A DNA stretch of 60,696 nt from the NCBI GenBank assembly GCA_937139605.1, contig CAKZQG010000008.1, positions 1-60,696 on the forward strand, given 5' to 3'. Shown in pieces: positions 27,363 through 39,443 of this stretch (within the stretch, counting starts at the first letter, position 1; each line of letters begins with the position of its first letter). Below the pieces are notes generated by a model. That model was not told the DNA's origin. It was given only the letters and a program-made list of their open reading frames with translations, and made no database searches. Position numbers and translations under genes: made by a program. This DNA comes from an uncultured bacterium (GTDB lineage Bacteria > DRYD01).

Positions 27363-28415
27363 ATGAATAGATCAAAAAATAAGAATTCTTTTATAAAGGC
27401 ATTAAAAAAGGAAAATTTTGATGAAAATGTCCCAATATGGTTATTAAGGCAAAGTGGAAGATACTTACCAGAATACCAAAAATTAAGAGAAAAATATAAA
27501 TTTAAGGAATTAATAAAAACTCCAGAATTAATAATAGAATTAACATTATTACCTTTTAAGTATTTTGAATTAGATGCAGCTATCATTTTTTCTGATATAT
27601 CACTGATATATGATATAATAAACGGGATAGAATATGACATTATAGATAACATAGGCCCAATAATTCAATTAAATAAAGATATAAATAAATTAAAACTAAT
27701 GGATCCAACAGAAAAACTATACTTTTTAGAATATCCAATAAAGGAGATTAAAAACACTATAAAAAAACCCTTAATAGGATTTTCTCCTGGATTATTTACT
27801 ACCATATCATACTTATTTAAAGATAATAAAAGCAATAAAAAAAGCAAAGATAACAAAATAAAAGAATTAATATATTCAGAAAATTGGGAAAATATTATTT
27901 CTTTTTTTAGTGAGGTTTTATTTAATTATATAGATTATTTAAGTAATTTAGGGTTTGATGCTATTCAGATTTTTGATTCATTTTTATTTGAATTATCAAA
28001 ATTTGAATTCTCTAATTACTTTCAAAAATATTATATTGATTTACTAAATAAAATAAAGAAAAATAAAAATATTTTAATTATATTTTTTTGTTTAGATACA
28101 ATTTATATTACAGAGTTTATAGATAATTTGAATATAGATGGATTATCAGTAGATTACAAAGAAAATTTATTATTTTATTTTAACAAAACGGATAAAGCTA
28201 TTCAAGGTAATTTAGATCCATTCATCTTAACTTTAGATAACAATATTTTTAAAGCTATATTAGAAAGGAATTTTAAAAATATTTTTGAAAAAATAAAAAG
28301 GGAGATGGATTTAAAGAAAAGATATATTTTTAATGTAGGCCATGGTTTAAAACCTAATACTAAAATAGATAATATTAAGTTTATGGTTAATTATATAAGA
28401 ACTTTTTTTGAATAA
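27363..28415 (+). CDS. hemE: Uroporphyrinogen III decarboxylase
   Basis: 350 residues. PIWLLRQSGRYLPEY is the family signature with the substrate-binding Arg residues. FSDISL, a Gly-poor mid region, LSVDYKENL, IQGNLDP and FNVGHGLKPNT complete the barrel. It decarboxylates the four acetate side chains of uroporphyrinogen to give coproporphyrinogen. An Asn/Lys/Ser-rich insert (about 157-172) is unusual. It follows ftcD by 22 bp and precedes the coiled-coil/PilT-like gene by 21 bp. Confidence 0.93.
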   Translation: MNRSKNKNSFIKALKKENFDENVPIWLLRQSGRYLPEYQKLREKYKFKELIKTPELIIELTLLPFKYFELDAAIIFSDISLIYDIINGIEYDIIDNIGPIIQLNKDINKLKLMDPTEKLYFLEYPIKEIKNTIKKPLIGFSPGLFTTISYLFKDNKSNKKSKDNKIKELIYSENWENIISFFSEVLFNYIDYLSNLGFDAIQIFDSFLFELSKFEFSNYFQKYYIDLLNKIKKNKNILIIFFCLDTIYITEFIDNLNIDGLSVDYKENLLFYFNKTDKAIQGNLDPFILTLDNNIFKAILERNFKNIFEKIKREMDLKKRYIFNVGHGLKPNTKIDNIKFMVNYIRTFFE

Positions 28416-28436
28416 AAAAAGAAGGGGGAATAAAAA

Positions 28437-31238
28437 ATGGCCAAAAAAGAGAAGAAAACTAAACAAACAACTCCAGATTCTGAAATAACAGATACTACCC
28501 AATTAAATTCAGAAGAAATTTTAAATTCTATTAATCAATTAAATCAAAAATATAATATTATAGAATCTAAATTATCTGAAACAGAAAAAATTATTAACAC
28601 AATAAAAGATAATCTATTAAATTTAAACATCCCAGATAATTTACACTTAAAATTAAATGAAATTGATACCAAATTAGAAAATTTAAATAAAGAAAAAGAT
28701 GAATTATATAATTTAATAGATAGTTATTCAAAAGATGTTGGGATTTTAAATTCGAAAATAGCAGAATTAGATAATTTAGTTTTAAAAATAGAAACTTTTA
28801 AAGAAGAAATTAATTCCTATAAAACCTATCTTGAACCACTATTAAATTTAAAAGAAAATATAGAGAAACTACCTGAAATTTTTAATACCTTAAATGAATT
28901 GAAAGAAAAAGATATAATAAAAGAAAATGCTATTAATTCATTACAAAATTTATCAGAAAAATTACAAGAAAACATAGAAACAATTATTAAACAAAATGAA
29001 AATAAAATTACTGATATACTTAATAAATTAGATTATCTTTCAAGTGATTATGAGATAAAAACTAATGAATTACTTCAATTAATAGAGAATTACAAAATTA
29101 GTTTAGATAATTTTAACAAAAAACTAGATGAATTTAATACAATAATAGATACGAAAATAATAGATTACTTTCAAAATTATCAAGTTAAAATAGATTTATC
29201 TCAAAGTGATAAAATATTAGAATTGGAAAATAACTTAGAAAATCTATATAATATTGTAAATAATCTAAATAATAATATAGAAAATTTAAACAACGATCTA
29301 AAAGCAAATAAAGAAGAAATAATTAGTTTAATAGAAGAAAAAATAACAGAATATGTAAATAATGTACAGGCTGAAATAGATGCTGCTCAAACTGAAAAAA
29401 TCCTTGAATTAGATAAAAAAATCGAAAATTTAAATAATCAATACGTTAATGTTCAATCATTAATAGATGCTATACAATCTCAAAAGATATTTGAATTAGA
29501 AGAAAAAATAAATAATACTAAAAAAGAATTTGATAATATTTTAAATGAAACTCAACATTTAATTGAAAATAAAATAATAGAATATGTGACGAATGTTCAA
29601 TCTCAAATAGATGCTGCCCAAACTGATTATATTAAAAAAATTGAAGATGAACTATCTGATTTTAAAACCCAAGTTAATAATAATCTTGAAAATAATAAAA
29701 ATGAAATTTTTATAAACTTAAAAGAACAATTAAATGAAATATTATTAACAAAAATATCTGAAATTAATAACAATTTAATAAATTTATTAAATGAAAATAT
29801 CTTAAAAATTTTAAATGAGATAAAAGATTTTTCTAATAACCAAATGTTAGATATAATTGATTCTAAAATAAATGAGAATTATATAAATCTAAAAAATGAA
29901 TTAATAAATACAATAGAATCTCATAAAGATCATACTCAAAAATTAATAGATTATATTCAAGATATTAAAATATCCGAATTAACAAATAAGCTTAACAATA
30001 TTGAAAACAGCATTGAAAATAAAATCCAAAATATTTATAATCAAATAGATATTAAAATAAATGAAAAAATTGAAAACAATTTAACAAATGTTATTAATAA
30101 TTTAAATAAAAATGTAGAAAAAATAAATGAATCATTAACTAAAAAAGAGGAACTAGAGGAAGAATTATTAGAAACTACTCCAGATTTACCATATGATATA
30201 GATAAATTAATAGATTTTATGAATAAAGAAGATATTAATTCTAATAATTTATTTATAAAACCAAATAATAGACCATTTTTTAAAATTAAAAATAATTTAG
30301 CAGCTATAGGTAAAGTTCTATTAAAAAACGGAGATATCTTTAATTTTATTAAAAAATTATTAACTAATAAAGAATTAGAAACTTTAAGAAATAATGGTAT
30401 TTTTGAGAAATTCTTTGAAAGAAATAATATTAAATATAAATTATATACATATAGAACAGTAGATGGATATGTGTTAAATATAAGAAGAATAATAAATGCT
30501 CCATTATTAAACGAAGTATTTTTACCTATCATAGATATTAATATTCTATTAAACAACATAAGAAATTTAGTTATATTTACTGGAGATTTAGGTAGTGGAA
30601 AATCTTATACTTTATCAATTATAATCAATCATATCAATAACACCCAGATTAAAAAGATTGCAATAATTTCAGAAAAAATAGAATATAATTTCATAGATAA
30701 GGAAAGTATTATAATACAATTTGAATATCAAAATGATAGAAAATTATTAGATAAATTCTTATTTAATATTTTATATGATGAATTTGATATAGTATGGATT
30801 TCTACTAATTTATTAGATACTGAATTAATGAATACAATTATCAACTTAATTAACAGTAGAAAAACAGTTATTTTAGAATTAAATTATCCTTCATTATTTG
30901 AAGCATCTAAAAACTTATTAGATTTATATAAAAACAAAGAAGATTATAAACAAAAACTAATTAATTACATTAACTTAGGAATCTCCCAAAAATTGATTTA
31001 TTCTTCTGTTTTGAATAATTTCATTCCATTAATAGAAATAGTAGTTCTTGATAATGAAATAAGAAAAGCTATATTGGAAAATAAATATAACGAATATTTA
31101 CAATATATTTATAAAGTAGGAGAAGCTAAAGCTGAAATCCAAAATTATAATGAATGCTTAGCATATTTAGTAAAAAATGGAAAATTAGATAAAGAAGAAG
31201 CTAAAAGATACTTCCAAAGTATAACAGTTAATGTTTAA
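28437..31238 (+). CDS. Long coiled coil fused to a degenerate PilT-like ATPase domain
   Basis: 933 residues. Residues about 20-570 are continuous coiled coil with repeated units near 242-272, 300-330, 335-360 and 377-405 that share a YVxNVQxxIDAAQ core followed by an ILELE-like heptad. Residues about 583-933 follow PilT from end to end: an N-terminal PAS-like part (KPNNRPFFKIKNNL), Walker A GDLGSGKS (716-723), and a C-terminal helical part (CLAYLVKNGKLDKEEAKRYF). The Asp box is IISEKIEY, the Walker B Glu is absent (DIVWISTNLL) and the His box is lost (LELNYPSL), so hydrolysis is doubtful. AAGAAGGGGGGA supports the start. No family name known to me covers the fusion. Confidence 0.82.
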   Translation: MAKKEKKTKQTTPDSEITDTTQLNSEEILNSINQLNQKYNIIESKLSETEKIINTIKDNLLNLNIPDNLHLKLNEIDTKLENLNKEKDELYNLIDSYSKDVGILNSKIAELDNLVLKIETFKEEINSYKTYLEPLLNLKENIEKLPEIFNTLNELKEKDIIKENAINSLQNLSEKLQENIETIIKQNENKITDILNKLDYLSSDYEIKTNELLQLIENYKISLDNFNKKLDEFNTIIDTKIIDYFQNYQVKIDLSQSDKILELENNLENLYNIVNNLNNNIENLNNDLKANKEEIISLIEEKITEYVNNVQAEIDAAQTEKILELDKKIENLNNQYVNVQSLIDAIQSQKIFELEEKINNTKKEFDNILNETQHLIENKIIEYVTNVQSQIDAAQTDYIKKIEDELSDFKTQVNNNLENNKNEIFINLKEQLNEILLTKISEINNNLINLLNENILKILNEIKDFSNNQMLDIIDSKINENYINLKNELINTIESHKDHTQKLIDYIQDIKISELTNKLNNIENSIENKIQNIYNQIDIKINEKIENNLTNVINNLNKNVEKINESLTKKEELEEELLETTPDLPYDIDKLIDFMNKEDINSNNLFIKPNNRPFFKIKNNLAAIGKVLLKNGDIFNFIKKLLTNKELETLRNNGIFEKFFERNNIKYKLYTYRTVDGYVLNIRRIINAPLLNEVFLPIIDINILLNNIRNLVIFTGDLGSGKSYTLSIIINHINNTQIKKIAIISEKIEYNFIDKESIIIQFEYQNDRKLLDKFLFNILYDEFDIVWISTNLLDTELMNTIINLINSRKTVILELNYPSLFEASKNLLDLYKNKEDYKQKLINYINLGISQKLIYSSVLNNFIPLIEIVVLDNEIRKAILENKYNEYLQYIYKVGEAKAEIQNYNECLAYLVKNGKLDKEEAKRYFQSITVNV

Positions 31239-31294
31239 TTTAAATAATATAATTAAATAATTCAATAAAAAAATGTGGTAAGGGGGTTTAACTA

Positions 31295-31627
31295 ATGACT
31301 GTTATACATATAAATGATAATAATTTTGATAGTGAGGTTATAAATAGTAATATTCCAGTGTTAGTAGATTTTTGGGCTCCATGGTGTATGCCCTGTAAAA
31401 TGCTTGAACCTGTCTTTGAAGAATTAGCTAAAGAATATAAAGATAAAGTTAAGTTCGTTAAAATAAATACTGATGATAATATTGAAACAGCTACTAAATT
31501 TTATATCACAGGAATCCCTACATTATTATTATTTATCAATGGAAAAGTAGTAGATTCAATAGTAGGATTTGTTTCAAAATCAGAACTCAAAAATTTTATA
31601 GAATCAAACTTAAATAAATCAAAATAA
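31295..31627 (+). CDS. trxA: Thioredoxin with a CMPC active site
   Basis: 110 residues, complete thioredoxin fold: VDFWAPWCMPCKMLEPV, the cis-Pro loop GIPTLLLF and a C-terminal helix. The active site is C31-M-P-C34 instead of CGPC, which should shift redox potential or partner choice. No signal peptide. AAGGGGGTTT precedes the start. It stands directly before the korB-nuoE-nuoF genes, and the Trx-dependent ArsC is encoded 5 kb upstream. No thioredoxin reductase gene is in the window. Confidence 0.94.
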   Translation: MTVIHINDNNFDSEVINSNIPVLVDFWAPWCMPCKMLEPVFEELAKEYKDKVKFVKINTDDNIETATKFYITGIPTLLLFINGKVVDSIVGFVSKSELKNFIESNLNKSK

Positions 31628-31676
31628 AAATTTATTATTATTTATTAATAATTTATCTATAATAGAAGGAGGATAA

Positions 31677-32624
<948 letters not shown>

Positions 32625-32663
32625 ATAATTTTTTCTAATATTTTGTATTATCAGGAGGTTATA

Positions 32664-33110
32664 ATGTTAAATCAAAAAGATATTGAATTTATAGACAGTT
32701 TAGTTAAAAAATATAATAATGATAAAACTTATTTAATTGAAATGGGATTTGATATTCTCGAAAATTATGGATATATTCCTAAAGAACTATTAGAAGAATT
32801 ATGTAAAAAATTAAATATTTTTTATTCAGAAGCCTATTCTAATTTATCTTTTTTTAATGAATTCCAATTTGAGAAGCCTAAAGAAATAAAAATAAGTATA
32901 TGTAACGGTATTAGTTGCTATTTTAATGGTTCTAAAGAATTAATAAATGATTTAATGGATTATTTTAAAAACAATGAAAATATTTCAATTAACACAGGAT
33001 ATTGTTTTAAATGTTGTGCTCAATATCCTGTAGCTTATATTAACGATGAAATAATTTTAAATGCTAATAAAGAATCCATTATTCAAAAGATAAATACTCA
33101 AAAAAATTAA
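32664..33110 (+). CDS. nuoE: NuoE-like [2Fe-2S] thioredoxin-fold subunit
   Basis: 148 residues from MLNQKDIEF; a TTG 21 bases upstream is in frame, but AGGAGGT lies just before the ATG at 32664. An N-terminal helical bundle (YGYIPKELLEELCKKL) leads to a thioredoxin-like ferredoxin domain with C-x4-C (CNGISC) and a GYCFKCCAQYP loop that can give the second cysteine pair. NuoE and HoxE/HydC pass electrons with NuoF-type flavoproteins. It forms a tight pair with the nuoF-like gene; no nuoG or hydA follows. Confidence 0.88.
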   Translation: MLNQKDIEFIDSLVKKYNNDKTYLIEMGFDILENYGYIPKELLEELCKKLNIFYSEAYSNLSFFNEFQFEKPKEIKISICNGISCYFNGSKELINDLMDYFKNNENISINTGYCFKCCAQYPVAYINDEIILNANKESIIQKINTQKN

Positions 33111-33143
33111 AATATAAAAATAAAAACTAAGGGGAAAATAACA

Positions 33144-34616
33144 ATGAATAGCAAAATAAAAATAAAATATTGTAGTGCTTCTAATTGTTATTATAAAATA
33201 AAAAGCATTTTAAAAGATTTAAAAGAAGAAGGTATAGAATTTGAAGAAAGTAAATGTGGATGTTTAGGCTATTGTGGATTTGCACCCGTTGCTTTTGTTA
33301 ATAACAATAAATTAATCCCTATTAACAAAAAAGTTCTAAAAGAAATTTATAAAAACCCGCAATTAATTAATAACTTAGAAAGTTTAGAATTTGATAAAAA
33401 TAATAAAATTCTAATGAGATATAACGATGAAATAGATCCAGAAGATATTGAGAGTTATATAAAAGTTGGGGGCTTAAAAGGTTTTGAAAAAGCATTAAAT
33501 ACTAATGAAGATGACTTAATAAAAGAAGTAGAAATAAGTGGTTTAAGGGGGCGTGGAGGTGCTGCTTTCCCTACTTATAAAAAACTACAAGCAGTTAAAA
33601 ACATAGAATCCGATATAAAATATGTTGTAGCTAACTTAGAAGAAGGAGAAGTTGGTTCATTTAATAATCATATTTTAGCAGATTCCAATCCATTTAGCAT
33701 AATAGAAGGAATTCTAATTGCTTCTTATATTATAAAAGCTAAAAAAGCTTTTATTTTCGTAAATCATAAAGGACATTTAGCTCTTAAAAGATTGTCTTAT
33801 GCAATCAACTCAATAAAAAATAAAGGATTATTTAAATACATAGATAATGAATTTGATATAGAAATAAGAAGATCTCCAAGTTCATATATAGCTGGGGAAG
33901 AAAGCGCAATGCTAGAAGTCATAGAAGGAAAAAAAGCTTTCCCTAGAAATAAACCACCATACCCCGTTTCAGTAGGATTATTTAAAAAACCTACTTTAAT
34001 AAACAACGTAGAAACCTTAGCTAATTTACCTTTTATTGTATATCATTCTGGGAAAGAATATGCTTCCTTTGGAATAAATAATTCTAAAGGTACCAAAATG
34101 ATATCCTTAACTGGATTTGTTAATAATCCTTGTGTTAATGAAATTCCCTTTGGAATAAAAATATCAGAAATAATTGATAAGATAGGTTTTAAAAGTAAAG
34201 GAGAAATAAAAGGTTTATTAATAGGGGGTCCCTCAGGCGGCATCGTTTCTAAAGATTATATAGATGTTTTATATGATTATGATGAGATATACAAATTAGG
34301 AGCGATGGTAGGCTCTGGCGCATTATATGTTATACCTTATAATCAAAATATCGTAGAATTAGTCATGTATTTAATGAAGTTTTTTGCAGATGAGAGTTGT
34401 GGCCAATGTATTCCTTGTAGAGTCGGTACCGTTAAATTAACTAATATCTTAGATAACTTATTAAATAATTCTAAAGAATTACCTGAAAATCTAGATGAAA
34501 TAAATGAGTTTATAATGAAAGTTAGCTTATGTGGTTTAGGCCAAGCCGCACCTATACCCTTAATTACTGCTATGAAGTACTTTAGTGATGAATTTAAAAT
34601 AAAAACCTTAACCTAA
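33144..34616 (+). CDS. nuoF: NuoF/HoxF-like NADH-binding flavoprotein with N-terminal ferredoxin domain
   Basis: 490 residues. An N-terminal thioredoxin-like [2Fe-2S] domain (about 1-75: C-x4-C, then CGCLGYC) precedes the NuoF core: SGLRGRGGAAFPT for FMN, AGEESAMLEVIEG and the [4Fe-4S] motif SCGQCIPCR with SLCGLGQ. The usual NADH loop CNADEGEPG reads VANLEEGEVG. NuoF oxidises NADH or, in bifurcating complexes, NAD(P)H with ferredoxin. The extra N-terminal domain resembles HydB/NfnB-type or HoxF subunits rather than plain NuoF; the trailing ferredoxin clusters of HydB are missing. AAGGGGA supports the start. Clustered with trxA, korB and nuoE. Confidence 0.9.
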   Translation: MNSKIKIKYCSASNCYYKIKSILKDLKEEGIEFEESKCGCLGYCGFAPVAFVNNNKLIPINKKVLKEIYKNPQLINNLESLEFDKNNKILMRYNDEIDPEDIESYIKVGGLKGFEKALNTNEDDLIKEVEISGLRGRGGAAFPTYKKLQAVKNIESDIKYVVANLEEGEVGSFNNHILADSNPFSIIEGILIASYIIKAKKAFIFVNHKGHLALKRLSYAINSIKNKGLFKYIDNEFDIEIRRSPSSYIAGEESAMLEVIEGKKAFPRNKPPYPVSVGLFKKPTLINNVETLANLPFIVYHSGKEYASFGINNSKGTKMISLTGFVNNPCVNEIPFGIKISEIIDKIGFKSKGEIKGLLIGGPSGGIVSKDYIDVLYDYDEIYKLGAMVGSGALYVIPYNQNIVELVMYLMKFFADESCGQCIPCRVGTVKLTNILDNLLNNSKELPENLDEINEFIMKVSLCGLGQAAPIPLITAMKYFSDEFKIKTLT

Positions 34617-34776
34617 AATATTTTAAAAATAAACAAATAAAACTTTGTTTTTAAAATAGAATAAAAATGGTTGTGGCATCCTGGATAGAACTTATAGAAT
34701 ATAAGCTTGAATATAAAAATATAAATATAATAAATTACCCATTTTTAGGGTAATAGATTATTAAATATTTTTTAGT

Positions 34777-34992
34777 TTAAAGAGATTCTGAAATTTCCAA
34801 AATCTTTTTAGCTTTTTCAATAGATTCCTTAGCTTTTTTATCAATATTTAGTGTATCATCATAATTACAAAATGCCGAGTAATAAGCTCTACTTATTGAT
34901 GATCTATAATATGCTTGAGAATTTTGATCATATTTAGTATGGATTAAAAACTTCTGAGCTATTTGCAAATATTCTGACCAATCAAAATTCAT
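34777..34992 (-). pseudogene. HEPN-domain toxin remnant with internal deletion
   Basis: 71 codons. The N-terminus (MNFDWSEYLQIAQKFL with YYRSSISRAYYSAFC) is typical of HEPN nuclease toxins, whose full length is about 130 residues. After AFC the sequence jumps to NYDDTLNIDKKA and a final helix KESIEKAKKILEIS, which matches the C-terminal end of the same family. About 45-50 residues between are missing, including the region expected to carry the catalytic Arg/His-type motif. I read it as an in-frame deletion product, presumably inactive. Its partner remnant lies about 100 bp upstream. Confidence 0.65.
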
Positions 34993-35088
34993 TCTAAATT
35001 TAAATAAAAATTTAGCTTATTTCTATGATTTTTAATAATATTAACAAAACATTGAAAAAATAATTTCTTATGGATTTCCATTAACATA

Positions 35089-35276
35089 TCAGCTAAGTAG
35101 TTTGCAGTAATTATTTAGCTCACTCCATCCTTCTTCTGGATCAATATGAACTTCAAGCTCTAACAAAGCATCCCCTAAAATTTCTTTTATTTTGCTATAT
35201 GATTGATAAAGAACAGGAATTAAATCCTTATTTTTAGAAATATATTCCTGTATTTCTTGTGGGCTTTTAAAAACAT
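35089..35276 (-). pseudogene. Frameshifted remnant of the HEPN partner (antitoxin-like) gene
   Basis: The minus strand reads KSPQEIQEYISKNKDLIPVL, then a Tyr/Lys helix, then ALLELEVHIDPEEGWSEL before a stop at 35089-35091. It resembles short proteins encoded next to HEPN toxins (an EELIPLL-type helix plus a LELEVVRDPEEGWEEL-type motif). The frame has no start codon. The nearest ATG (35276) is one base out of frame across a T5 run, so a one-base loss would explain it. The C-terminus also looks short. Together with 34777-34992 it forms a decayed two-gene module. Confidence 0.55.
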
Positions 35277-35372
35277 AATAATATTAAATTAAAATAAAAT
35301 AGGAAAAAATTAACCAATGTTGAAAATTAAAATAAAGAAAAATATTTATATTTACAAAAATAATAAAACCAT

Positions 35373-37903
<2,531 letters not shown>

Positions 37904-37922
37904 ATTAACTCAAAAAATATTT

Positions 37923-39443
37923 TTAAAAAATTATAAAGCCTTTTAAGGAGTGAAAATTAAAAATAAATAATACCCCATTTTTATTACCATTAGCATTAAA
38001 AACAACTGGCAATAAATTATAAATAGATAAAATTTTAATAGATTTTAGATGTAAATTATCCATAAATAAATTCTTAAACCACATATCATTAGAAGAAACT
38101 AATATAAAATCAATATCATTAGTTTTGCTTTTTCTTTCATATTTAAAACTTTCAAAACAAACTAATACTTTAAACTTAATATCTTTTATATCAAAATAAT
38201 AGTTATTACCTTTAAAATTAACCCCCGAAGTGTAAGATTTATATTTTAAATTTTCTATATTCAATGATCCAAATAGTTTCAAAAACCAAAATGGATAGTA
38301 CTCTCCAAAAGGCACTAAATATCTCTTTAAATAAAAATTAAAACTATCCTTAGATTTATCAAAACAGATAATAGAATTATAAATATTTTGATTATCATCA
38401 ATAGCTATAGTATTAAAAATAAAAGCATTAAATTTATAATTTTTAAATACATTTTTTAGATTTAGGTTAAAGTTATCTTGTAAATAAAACAAGGTATAAG
38501 AGTTTTTAGGAAAAGCTCCTTCAGGAATAAGTACTACAAAAAAACTATCATCTTTATTTAAATTTTTATTTAGTTTAAATAACTTATTGTAAAGTTCTTC
38601 ATAATTTCTTTGATTGAATTTATTAAAATAAGCATCAATTTCGGTTTGAATTAAAATAAAATTAATATTATTTTTTAATATTTTTTCTTCTAATTTAGAT
38701 AAACTATGTTTTTCTATATTTTTAAAATAAAAGATATTAAAAAGTAAAATAAAGAAATAAAAAATAAAAAACAAAATTATATAAAATTTAAAGTTTTTAA
38801 GTTGATTTTTATAGTAATAAACTTCAAAAGCTAAAGTAGCTAAGAATGATGATAAAAAAACAAAAATAAAACTAACTACAAATGGATGAATAGTATAAAA
38901 TAAAAAGAAAATATAATTAGAAGTTTGATTAAAATAAATCATAGCAAAAGACATATCTAAATCTTTTAGATTATACTGAATAAACTCAATAATTAGCCAC
39001 CATATTGAATAGATAATACTAATAAAAAAATATCCAATAAAACGGGAATTCATTTTATTATTAATGATAAAAACCTTAAAAATAAATGGTAAAAAAATAA
39101 ACTTTAAAAACCAAAAAATGAATAATATAAAAATAGACAAAATAATTCCTAAAAACGCATAAATAAAATTAATATACTTAAATAAAAAAATAATCCATAA
39201 AGCATTAATAGTACTAAACAAAATTGAAATATATATAATATCTCTTTTAGAATTTTTATAATCTAATAATAAATAAAACAAAAAAAACGAAAATAAAATA
39301 AAAAACAGATTATCAAAAAAAATCGCTAATCCTTTTATAATTAACTCATCAAAATAAAAAGAAAAAAAATAAGATATAAAAAAAATAATATAAACTATTA
39401 ATTTATTTTTTATTAAAAATTGGATGAATTTATAAAAGCTCAT
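37923..39443 (-). CDS. lnt: Apolipoprotein N-acyltransferase
   Basis: 506 residues. Seven or so N-terminal membrane helices, then a nitrilase-like periplasmic domain with the three catalytic positions visible: Glu in LIPEGAFP, Lys in YLVPFGEYYPF's preceding LKR stretch and Cys in VLVCFESF. It adds the third acyl chain to the N-terminal cysteine of lipoproteins, the last step before Lol sorting, and so supports a diderm cell. The ATG directly abuts the miaA stop codon (TAAATG), indicating coupling. Last gene of the long minus-strand train. Confidence 0.88.
   Translation of the reverse strand: MSFYKFIQFLIKNKLIVYIIFFISYFFSFYFDELIIKGLAIFFDNLFFILFSFFLFYLLLDYKNSKRDIIYISILFSTINALWIIFLFKYINFIYAFLGIILSIFILFIFWFLKFIFLPFIFKVFIINNKMNSRFIGYFFISIIYSIWWLIIEFIQYNLKDLDMSFAMIYFNQTSNYIFFLFYTIHPFVVSFIFVFLSSFLATLAFEVYYYKNQLKNFKFYIILFFIFYFFILLFNIFYFKNIEKHSLSKLEEKILKNNINFILIQTEIDAYFNKFNQRNYEELYNKLFKLNKNLNKDDSFFVVLIPEGAFPKNSYTLFYLQDNFNLNLKNVFKNYKFNAFIFNTIAIDDNQNIYNSIICFDKSKDSFNFYLKRYLVPFGEYYPFWFLKLFGSLNIENLKYKSYTSGVNFKGNNYYFDIKDIKFKVLVCFESFKYERKSKTNDIDFILVSSNDMWFKNLFMDNLHLKSIKILSIYNLLPVVFNANGNKNGVLFIFNFHSLKGFIIF

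Larger units (their letters stand above)
34617..35372. other. 756-bp stretch without an intact gene
   Basis: Holds two decayed minus-strand frames (HEPN remnant 34777-34992 and its upstream partner 35089-35276). A 7-bp hairpin ATTACCC/GGGTAAT (34734-34754) lies between convergent coding directions and could be a weak terminator. The rest shows no recognisable signal. Confidence 0.6.

Noticed and set aside
28437-31238. SMC/Rad50-type ATPase as identity for the coiled-coil protein
   Set aside because: The single P-loop domain is C-terminal and complete, follows PilT order (PAS-like part, Walker A, C-terminal helices) and there is no N-terminal Walker A or ABC signature.
34667-34753. 28-residue plus-strand frame starting MVVASWIEL
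   Set aside because: No ribosome-binding site, no family, and it runs into the 7-bp hairpin at 34734-34754; more likely chance in intergenic DNA.
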